Source: Diadema setosum | Taxonomy: Eukaryota; Echinodermata; Echinoidea; Diadematoida; Diadematidae | Assembly (NCBI RefSeq): GCF_964275005.1 | Contig: NC_092689.1 | Location: forward strand, 5,918,200 to 5,982,199 | Direction of reading: 5' to 3' | DNA: 64,000 bases | Shown: one piece after another, positions 55,991 to 64,000 of the stretch | Numbering within the stretch: position 1 is the stretch's first letter | Layout of the letters: every line of letters begins with the position of its first letter | The notes under the pieces: model-generated | Databases searched by the model: none | What the model saw: the letters and a program-made list of their open reading frames with translations, nothing else | What the model was told of the DNA's origin: nothing | Translations under genes and position numbers: made by a program

Positions 55991-56113
55991 ATGGAATCGG
56001 CATCGGCCCCGCCTGTTGAGACAGTTTCACACGCCATTCATGCCCTCTACCACAATCCAGATGCAGCAGAAAAAGAAAGAGCATCTCTTTGGCTGCAAGA
56101 ATTTCAAAGATCG
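55991..56113 (+). CDS. Transportin-3 (importin-beta family), exon 1
   Basis: Start of TNPO3, the nuclear import receptor for SR-type splicing factors, which releases cargo on RanGTP binding in the nucleus. The ATG at 55991 gives MESASAPPVETVSHAIHALY then HNPDAAEKERASLWLQEFQR S. Human TNPO3 starts [20 protein letters not shown] followed by [20 protein letters not shown], so this start is preferred over the in-frame ATG eight codons upstream (55970s). The donor is GTAACG at 56114. It encodes the first HEAT helix pair of the Ran-binding N-terminal region. The window holds six coding exons (about 293 of roughly 920 residues). Confidence 0.93.
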
Positions 56114-56958
56114 GTAACGAGGCTCAGAAATTACAAGCCTGATTTCTAAGTGATAAGTTAAAACTAATGTAAAATTCAGTATTTGCTCATAAGGGTCTGT
56201 AACGTTAGAAGTCTACACTGTGTGTTACAGAAAGTTGAATTTCCATCTGACTAGGGCCTAACCATGCATGCTAACTGTAGTGTTAACAGTTACATAGAAA
56301 TCAGATAAAATTTTAATCACTGCACTGATGATATTAGTAGAATGTAAATTAGAGTTGTTACCTTTATATAGAAGAATTAATTTACAAAATTTTAACTCAC
56401 AGGCAGATGAATGGGCAGTCAGCACGCACAGGTCAGTCAGTGTCTTTGCATGGACGATTTTCTAAATTCTATTCTAAATTCTAACGTTACAGACCAGTCT
56501 GCACAGACAGTGACAACCATGACAACACTGACACCAAGCCAGTGCTCTGATGCTTAATATGTAGGAATTAGTTTCAACATGTTCATAATCGTATCCATGT
56601 AGATAAAGCAAACCACCCATAAATTCAACCATAACGCTGTCCAAAATTTGACCGCCCTCTACATAAATGTCATATTAAATAAGTAAAACCTACGCCTTTT
56701 GCGTGATGGTCAAATTTTGGCGCAGGAGGTCGAACCTTGGATAATTTGCTTTATCTTGAATTGTCCAAAACCAAATTGCACCAAACTCACAGGAAATACT
56801 TCATTGCTTATTTCCAGTCACTTGACTCTTGTAAATGTTCAATTTGAACCAAATCGATTGCAGGTACAACATTGTAAGCATTGATAAGATATTGGCATTG
56901 ACCTTTGTGTTGCACAATAACAAAACGGCTCACTCTGCCTGAGCAATTTCTATGTTAA

Positions 56959-57338
56959 AGGGTGTGTACAGTTCTGGTCGGGGTGAGGATTTACAGTAGC
57001 TTTTAACGTTTTGCGAGATATTCAGAAACCATTCTATGAGATGTCAAAGAGCATGCAATTCAAAGTGGTATCAAAATTTTATTTGATGAAAATCGGTTTT
57101 GAAATGTCTGAGATATCCAAAAACAAGGTGAATCAGAGATCTTACAAAGGTGGGGCATGTCGCCTTTTATCACTTTTGGGGATATCTCGGCCATTTGAAA
57201 ACCAATTTTCATCAAATAAACGTTGAATCCTTCTTGAAATCACATGCTCTTTCATATTTCATAAGAGGTTTCTCATTATCTCACTTAGGAATGTTCAAAG
57301 CATGAATCCCCACCTCAACCACTACTGTACAGTCCCTT
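56959..57338. mobile_element. TTAA-flanked MITE, relative of 2476-2874
   Basis: TTAA at 56955-56958 and 57339-57342. Left AGGGTGTGTACAGTTCTGGT, right end reversed AGGGACTGTACAGTAGTGGT. Inner inverted blocks GAAATGTCTGAGATATCC and GGGGATATCTCGGCCATTTG. Confidence 0.8.
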
Positions 57339-57616
57339 TTAATATGCATGTATATGTAATGCTGCCTGCACAATCTGAAACTGACGTTAGCCGTCTAGAT
57401 ACACCAGTTCTAGCTATGAATGTGACACATCTTTCGACTCTTGGGTAAAGACAAGTTTAAGTAACTGAGAGCTAAAAATCAATGTACGGATACGAGATAC
57501 AATTTCGTTATATAGTACAAATTAAAATGTCAATAGTAATAGTATTGCAATAAATGTTTCTGTTGTACGCTGAAGAACATCTAGGCTACCAATTACTTTT
57601 AGACTCTCTTCACCAG

Positions 57617-57780
57617 CAGGGGCGGATCCAGGAATTCCGTAAAGAGGGGGCGTGTTTACAAAAATAAAGGGGGGGCGCACGCACCCCTCCCCCCATTTAT
57701 TTTCTTTTTATTTCTTTTGTTTCAACAAAAAATAAAGGGGGGGCGTGCGCCGGTTGCTGTCCTCCCTGGATCTGCCCCTG
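57617..57780. mobile_element. 164-bp TIR element with CAGGGGCGGATCCAGG ends
   Basis: Left CAGGGGCGGATCCAGGAATT pairs with right CTCCCTGGATCTGCCCCTG. Flanked by ACCAG on both sides (57612-57616, 57781-57785), so a 5-bp duplication. Inside, AAATAAAGGGGGGGCG is duplicated. Ends of the CAGGGGCGGA type are common on hAT-like MITEs, but the 5-bp flank does not fit the usual 8 bp. Confidence 0.75.
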
Positions 57781-57868
57781 ACCAGTGAACTGAAACTTTA
57801 TTTCCCTTACTTGCACTAAAGGTCGATATTTGTTTTATATTCATTGGTGTGTCATCTTTCCATAACAG

Positions 57869-57958
57869 CTCTACTCGTGGGAGATCTCAGACCAGTTACT
57901 CCAAATGAAGCAGGATGTGGAGACATGCTACTTTGCTGCCCAGACAATGAGAACCAAG
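57869..57958 (+). CDS. Transportin-3, exon 2
   Basis: Thirty codons: [20 protein letters not shown] then [10 protein letters not shown]. Human: [20 protein letters not shown] then FAAQTMKMK. Acceptor CTTTCCATAACAG, donor GTACCG; phase 0 on both sides. Second HEAT repeat. Confidence 0.97.
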
Positions 57959-57990
57959 GTACCGTACAGATGTAGATATAATAACAACAT

Positions 57991-58198
57991 ACTGTAAAAG
58001 TGGAAATTTATACAAATTTGCATTATTTTTTCATGCTGGACAGGGTAAAGTGAATTTCTTAGGTTTTTGATTGCATGGAATAAGAATATGAACAAGTATT
58101 ACTGTACATGTACACATGGCATGCCTTCATTTTCACACTAGTTTCATGGTGCAAAATATGCGAAAATTTCGATACTGCGAAAATTTCCACTTTTACAA
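57991..58198. mobile_element. Short TIR element in TNPO3 intron 2
   Basis: ACTGTAAAAGTGGAAATTTA (left) pairs with GCGAAAATTTCCACTTTTAC A (right). About 208 bp. ATTTTCGATACTGCGAAAAT is an inner palindrome. Confidence 0.7.
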
Positions 58199-58850
58199 TG
58201 CCTGCAAAGTATTCCTTCATTGGTACTGGTAGGAATATTCCTTTTTTCAAGGAAAAGAAGTTTTGTTCAACTTTATGTTCCAATTTTGTGTGAACACTTG
58301 CCAATAGAGATGTACACTGTGTGGGAGATGGGTGAAATTCCTGTTTTAGCAATTTGATTTTATCTATTACATTTCATGGATGGTATACACCACTGTTTAC
58401 AGACTCGTTGACCAAGACAATATGTAGGGTGATAATTCAAAAGGTAGTCAGATGGTAAAAACAATACTTATTCTTCTATCAGAAATTGTTCAACACCATT
58501 AACATTGGCAGGCGCTGATCGATTCAAGTTAAAATCTGTGGTGTTTTGACGTCCTGAGATGGAGTTCTTCACATTATTTTTGAAGATATTTGTGAATCAT
58601 GAGTGATTCCCATCCCAAGAACAATAATTCCTTACAATGCTGTCTCTGTTTCTGAAGGCCGTCAGGTTTCAGTGCTGAGCAGTGTACAATTGTACATTAC
58701 ATTGTAGGCTACACTGTATTATTATCATTATAATTATTATTATGTGCTCATCACTCGCTTGTCAAAGTTGGATTCTGTTTGCAAGATATGTATCCACTGT
58801 TTCTTGAAGAGATTAGATGTGTTTCATTCTCTCCCCCTTTCCCATTTAAG

Positions 58851-59038
58851 ATTCAGTATGCTTTCCACGAGCTGCCAGTGGAGTCTCACAACATGTTGCG
58901 TGACTCCCTCATCAACCACCTGCAGACCATGAGCGACCCCAAGTTCCATGTCATCACCACACAGCTCTGTCTCGCCCTGGCCGACTTGGCCCTGCAGATG
59001 ACACAGTGGAAGAACTCTGCTGCTTTTCTCATACACAG
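58851..59038 (+). CDS. Transportin-3, exon 3
   Basis: 62 codons plus two bases: IQYAFHELPVESHNMLRDSL, INHLQTMSDPKFHVITTQLC, LALADLALQMTQWKNSAAFL, IH. The human protein reads [20 protein letters not shown] and VTQLALAIADLALQMPSWK. Acceptor CCATTTAAG, donor GTACAC. HEAT repeats 2-3. Confidence 0.97.
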
Positions 59039-62003
59039 GTACACAACATTTATGTGGGCTTCACCTTTCCCGTCCCCACCCCAATATAGAAGTATTAAGC
59101 CATGAGTGGTCAAATGCTGGTCATTTATGGTCATCCGTCTCTGTGTGACAGTCTGATTGTTCATTGCATTTTACTAATGATACTTATGCACACTAATTGG
59201 TGTAGGCAGCATAATGCGTGAGCAAAAAAAAATGTCTAAGTGTGTCGACAGAAGTGTTCTGTTACTGAAAAGAAACATAACGTGTGATACATGTATGCTC
59301 CAAGTCCATACTGCTGATTTATTGTACCAGGTAGTGATTATTTGGAGAAAGTTGTGGGACATGGGGTCAAAGGTCTGTCCAATGATGTGAAACTTTCATC
59401 TTACATCTTGCATTGTCAAGATGTACCACATGTATGCAATACCTACTGGGAAAATATAGTGATGTAGTGGAGACTTACCAGTCTTATACAATTTAAATCT
59501 AATTCATACAATTCACTCTGGAAGTCACAGAGCAGCATTTGTATCCATTATCAGGGTCCCTGCAGTCATGGAAGATCTTTAAAAAGTCATGAATTTTAGA
59601 CCTGGGGAAGTTATGGTTGAAGGAAAGAATAACAAAAAGTTTTGAAAATGGTTTTGCTGAAATTTTGTGCCCATTTTTTATTTTACCGATCATTCTTTAT
59701 GAGTTTCAAATTTCATGAATTGGCATATATGTTTGACTGCTTTACTTCCAAGTTTATATTGTGTTGCTGAAAAATTGTCAAAATATTTTGCATTCCACTG
59801 CCTGGTTGCAGAATCATGGACAAGTCACGGAACTTATTATTGTACGTACGTGTAGCTGGTGCAGGAACCCTGATTTGTCCGTGTTGGCAGTTGACCAAAC
59901 TGTGTTATGCTTTAAAAAAAAAAAAAATGTCTGCCTCCTTCTGTAAGTCTTAAAGTATCATGAGAGACATTCCATGCTGCCACTGCTTGTCACCTCATTC
60001 TTGTGACCTGTCTCATAATGATGTGGTTAAACAAACACTACCACATGTGCAACAGCAATGGCATGTTATTCTGTTGGAGTTGCTCCAAGTGTTTCCTTGC
60101 ATTCTGCCCTGCCTGTCACATAGATAAGGACAATTTGAGGCCTCCCCCTGTTTAAATAGATTCTTTCAAGCAGCATGTAGCCTTTTTTCCATGTAATTTA
60201 GTCAGACTTGTGTCAAAGTCTTTTTTTTTTTCTAGGAATATAGTCTTGATGAGCCAAGGGGCACTCGTATTCTGAAAACGTGATGTGTGTTTAATAAGAA
60301 AAGGGGAATGTTAGATTTTTTGTTGTTGCAATGACGAAAATTTCATGTCATAGCTCAAATGTAGAATGCTCTCAATGAATGATTAGAGCGGTAAAATATA
60401 AAGTGCTTAATGCGCAGTAAAGCAGCTTTTTTTTTTTTTTTAATTAATCCTTATTTCCCCTTCACATATTGATGGTGACTTTTTTGATTCAGCAATTGAA
60501 TAGTAGGATATCATGAAGCCACCACAGTAGAATGTTGAATTGTTTTGTTTTTGTTTTGTCTTTGCTTTTTTTTTGCACATAGTATTTATAAACAGTAAGA
60601 CACAAAAAATGCATGTGGCTTGAAGTTTCCTATTTAATTCATGGTTAATTGACAGATCACAGATCTACCATTGATTTGATTAATATTGTAAAAAGTTGTT
60701 GAAGGCCATGATATGTGCTGCAAAACTTTCGACCTGGATAGGACTGTTACACTGCGTAACTTCCTTTTTTTTTTATTAGATAAAAAAAATGAACGAAAAA
60801 AAGTAGATTTGGCAGTAATTTGATTATCGAAAAATTGATTGATGACTCCTTTGATACCATCGTGTACATTTAATATCAAATTAAGTTTCTCAAGACAGAG
60901 TTTTGGGTCATGAGGTCAAAGTTCAAAAGTCAAAGGTCAAGTTAAAATGTTAACATTTGAATTTTTTACTCCATTTCTCGGAAATGGTTCAGGGTATTTT
61001 TGTGGAACTTTAATAGTACATGATACATGTATGCATGTACTGACTGGCAGTGATTATCTAGGGAATATGGGGTCATGGGGTCAAAGTTCAAGGTTAACTC
61101 CTCAAAATTTAACTCTTTTCCCTCATACTTAGTCAAGCCTTAGTGTATGTGTATTACACAATAGAGATTCTCTGGAAAGTCTTTTGCCAAAAAGGTCAAA
61201 GGTCAAAGATCAAGTGAAAGTGCTAAATTTCACTTCTTCCATATCTAGGAAGTGGCTCAAGGTATCATCATGAAATTTAGTACATATTTTTGCCTGTTCT
61301 GCCTGACAGTGATTCTCTTGAGAATTTTAGGGTCATAGGGTCAAAGGTCAAGGATCAAAGGCCAGGTTAAAATGCTAACAATGTACTATTTAATACTGAA
61401 ATTACACTTTTCTCCATACCTTGAAAATTGCTCAATGCATATAAAACTTCGAAAAGGGTCAAAAGGCAACAAATCCCAAATACATGCTCTCTTAGAAAAT
61501 ATAGTCGTTCATCAATTAAACCTAGTTCAAGGAAAGTAAACAGTCTACACATTTGTGACAAACATGTCATTTTAATATTTTGCCAATTATGTTAAACTGT
61601 CATCACACATTGCCAAGACGTACTATAGACCTAGTATGAAAATCATGCATTATGGCGGAGGCATACCAGTTGCCATAGCGACGTTTCTAGTTCAGTCATA
61701 GCATAATTGCGTTGTTTGTTTGTTTGTTTGTTTTTTTCTGACAGTTAATCGAGATTTTCCACTGGTTGTAAGGTAATTAGGATGCGTTACACATACATTT
61801 TACATATTAGTTCCTATTATTGTGGCAGTGGATTCATATATTCAAAATATATTCATGTATTTGTATGCAGGATGTGCATTTTACCACACAATGATTGGAT
61901 AAAGTTTGGAGTGATATGAGGATGGAGTTGAGCTTTGTGTCCAGGGATGAAAAGAGATAACAGATACTTATCAACTGAAAAAATAATCTGCGTCATTCCA
62001 CAG
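59039..62003 (+). other. TNPO3 intron 3 (about 3 kb)
   Basis: No exon between. It carries poly-A/T runs (59910-59925, 60427-60442) and the inverted TGACCT-rich repeat at 60890-61692. Confidence 0.75.
60890..61692. repeat. TGACCTTTGACC-rich repeat, copy 2 (inverted, partial)
   Basis: Ends GCATTATGGCGGAGGCATAC then CAGTTGCCATAGCGACGTTT CTAGTT, the reverse of the start of 21604-22902. Modules with GGTCAAAGGTCAA at 61193-61205 and 61338-61350. The (GGAC)n end seen in copy 1 is absent, so this copy is truncated. Confidence 0.85.
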
Positions 62004-62163
62004 GTTTTACAGCAGCAATGCCACCCACATCCCTCTCCTCATCGAGCTGCTGACGATCCTTCCAGAGGAAGTTGATAGCCACTCCTTGAGGCTAGGCCTG
62101 AACAGGAGAGAGGAATTCAGGACAGAGCTGGGTGAAACAGCAGCCACAGTCATCGAACTGCTG
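62004..62163 (+). CDS. Transportin-3, exon 4
   Basis: Completes an Arg codon and encodes 53 residues: FYSSNATHIPLLIELLTILP, EEVDSHSLRLGLNRREEFRT, ELGETAATVIELL. Human: [20 protein letters not shown] then RIGANRRTEIIEDL. Acceptor CATTCCACAG, donor GTGAGT. Confidence 0.97.
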
Positions 62164-62361
62164 GTGAGTGCCACAGACAGATGATGTTGAAACAACAGCA
62201 TCAATGGCAACCATCAAGTTGGATCAACGTGAATAGAATGGAAGATTTCATTGCTTGTTGTATTTCCCTGCATCATAATGTAGCTGCAGAAAAAGTGGCT
62301 GAAGTAGTAGCAGTGATAGAAGAAGTGGTAGACATAGCAGTTCTGCTGCTTCTACTCTTAC

Positions 62362-62540
62362 GTTGTAGTAATAGTAGTAGTAGTAGTGACAGTAGTGGTA
62401 GTAGTGGTAGCAGTAGTATTACATAGTAGTAGTAGTAGTAGTACGAGTAGTAGTATCAGTAGCAGCAGTAGTACACATAGTATTAGTAGAAGTAGTAGTA
62501 GTATCAGCAGCAGCAGCAGTAGTACAGGTTGTAGGTATAG
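62362..62540. repeat. (GTA)n/(GCA)n trinucleotide repeat in TNPO3 intron 4
   Basis: Imperfect TAG/TAGCAG repeat of about 180 bp, giving serine- or valine-rich artefact frames. Confidence 0.92.
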
Positions 62541-63021
62541 TAATATTAGTTGTTATACCAGGTACTAGTAGTGCTAGCAGTGGTGGAGCACAATAGGTAT
62601 TTAAACAGATGTGATGATTACCATTGTAAAAACAAAAACAGAGAAAGGAGAAAGATTGAATCCTCCAAAGAAATGATTTTGCTTTTGATGTACTGTAGCA
62701 GTGTTACCTAGACATCATGAGGACTGTTCGTAAAATCGTCTTTTTAACCTGAAAGAAAAATAGTGCTTTGCCAGTGTTTTCAGTGAAATATATGTGCCAT
62801 TGTATGTTTAGGTATTCTATGATGTCTATGTATATTATTGGTGTTTAAAAGATGGCAACTTTAGAATGTTTTAAGATATGTTGTAAGAGTTTCTCCATAG
62901 AGATATGTGCCTCTCATATGTATTTCCTCCTATGTTTTGCCAGCAATCTCTTTGCTCCTGCAGTGTATTTCTTAACCCATTACATATCGTTTTTCCCCTT
63001 TTATGTTCACTATAAAAACAG

Positions 63022-63165
63022 ACTGCATGTTCAGAGAACTACTTGAATGACCAGAGGTTATTAGGCAAGATCTTCAAGTGTCTGGCCAGCTGGTTCTACA
63101 GTCGGGTGTGTCCGAGTGAGGAAGTTTCACAGAGCAAGATCATTGCCCTTATGTTTGAACTCCTG
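63022..63165 (+). CDS. Transportin-3, exon 5
   Basis: 48 codons: TACSENYLNDQRLLGKIFKC, LASWFYSRVCPSEEVSQSKI, IALMFELL. Human: [20 protein letters not shown] then LGSWFNLGVL and LLALLFEVL. Donor GTAAGT, acceptor AAAAACAG. Confidence 0.96.
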
Positions 63166-63784
63166 GTAAGTAGAATGACTTGATATTATCTTTTCAGGTT
63201 TGTTTGTTTGTTTTTAGGGAGGGGGTAATTTTTCCATGTTTTCCCTCATCCATATTCTTTTAGAGAAGTTAAAATGTTTACTTATTTTATCTTTGTTTTT
63301 GTTTTGTTTTTGTTTTTTTGTTTTTTTAACAAGACCAAATCACTCTTCATTTTTCTTCATTATCAAATACACCAAAGACAACATGCTGGGTTTTCATATT
63401 CACTTGAGACCAAATGGTCATATTTGGTATACCGTATTCGCCGATGATAAGGCCGCAGCGTGGGATAAGCCACATCTCGACTTCGATGATGAAAAACAGA
63501 AAATAGAAATCTGTGTGGTTGTGTTCTGATTAAAACTTCATTACTTCTCTACATTATATTGCTGAGAAAGTTTCTCCATCTTTCCATGGGTTTTCCAGCA
63601 ATAATGTATGTTTGTTTTATATGAAGTTTTACTGGTTGATGCAAAGTTCATGTCAGGATTTTGAATATTTCTATGTGTAGGACTCTAATAGTGAACGTAT
63701 GCAGTGGGATAGTGGCTATCACGTGATATGGTTTCCATATTTTTCTGACTTTGATTACTCCTTGGGCTCCTCTCTCTATGGCAG
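63166..63784 (+). other. TNPO3 intron 5
   Basis: A poly-T/TTTTG-rich tract lies near 63282-63330. A 97-codon frame at 63236-63529 is open by chance within the intron; its end (GTATTCGCCGATGATAAGGC) may be an old repeat fragment. Confidence 0.7.
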
Positions 63785-63960
63785 AAAAAGCCTGACACGC
63801 CGTCCATGTTGCACGAGGCTGCAGGAGACTGCCTGTGTGCTGCCCTCTATAGTATGGAGGATGTAGAGGAGCATCTCGCGCTGGCCAAAGTCCTCTACCA
63901 GGGCATCATCCTGCTCCCGGAGGCGTATGCCATGGCTGTTGCAGAGGAAGACGTTGACAA
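63785..63960 (+). CDS. Transportin-3, exon 6 (gene continues beyond the window)
   Basis: 58 codons plus two bases: KKPDTPSMLHEAAGDCLCAA, LYSMEDVEEHLALAKVLYQG, IILLPEAYAMAVAEEDVD, then split Lys. Human: [35 protein letters not shown] and AYHMAVAREDLDK. The donor GTGAGG at 63961. The cargo-binding and C-terminal HEAT repeats lie to the right of the window. Confidence 0.96.
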
Positions 63961-64000
63961 GTGAGGACCCTGCAAGTTTGATATTCTGCCCAAAGTTTTG

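Larger units (their letters stand above)
56114..57868 (+). other. TNPO3 intron 1
   Basis: Contains a TTAA MITE (56959-57338) and a 164-bp TIR element (57617-57780). Otherwise AT-rich with nothing recognised. Confidence 0.75.

Noticed and set aside
63236-63529. 97-codon frame between TNPO3 exons 5 and 6
   Set aside because: Not in TNPO3 homology and bypassed by a clean GT/AG intron.
1-64000. CRISPR arrays, bacterial operons, rRNA or tRNA genes, LTR or virus-derived elements
   Set aside because: None seen. Tandem repeats here are satellites or microsatellites, and the only reverse transcriptase is that of the LINE.

Overview
This is animal nuclear DNA: genes are split by long introns with GT/AG junctions, coding exons are short, and most of the window is non-coding sequence full of transposon debris. 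A C-type lectin exon, an ankyrin gene, ribosomal protein RPL10A and transportin-3 occur together with marine-invertebrate-style repeats (TTAA-flanked MITEs, TGACCT-rich repeats). I infer a marine deuterostome invertebrate, most plausibly an echinoderm such as a sea urchin. The organism call is inference; the gene calls rest on the sequence.
Host genes, left to right: (1) the last exon of a C-type lectin-like gene (1671-2322, +). (2) A complete six-exon ankyrin-repeat gene (6371-16724, +), predicted 214 aa, not assigned to a named orthologue. (3) A complete five-exon RPL10A gene on the minus strand (25301-37449), predicted 216 aa. It starts with a five-base coding exon behind a pyrimidine-rich TOP-like 5' end and has a first intron of about 6.9 kb packed with repeats. 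(4) The first six coding exons of TNPO3 (transportin-3, + strand, 55991 to 63960), running off the right edge. In the three multi-exon genes every junction used keeps the reading frame. The genes do not form a pathway: a lectin, a small ankyrin adaptor, a 60S ribosomal protein and an SR-protein import receptor.
Mobile DNA fills the introns and spacers. At least four TTAA-flanked MITE types are present, including a G-tract/C-tract family with three members. There are TA-flanked pogo/mariner-like MITEs, a 300-bp element with 8-bp duplications and a telomere-repeat core, a 1-kb foldback palindrome, and a roughly 680-bp repeat present three times.
The most striking block is 40.6-50.4 kb. A roughly 195-bp satellite is split by a decayed CR1/L2-type LINE. 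The LINE is itself split by a 962-bp PIF/Harbinger-like element (TTA duplication) and by a 3.3-kb Mutator-like element (11-bp duplication) that carries an array of about 168-bp repeats. A pair of near-identical palindromes lies just upstream of the ankyrin gene and of RPL10A. I saw no LTR element, CRISPR array, tRNA or rRNA.
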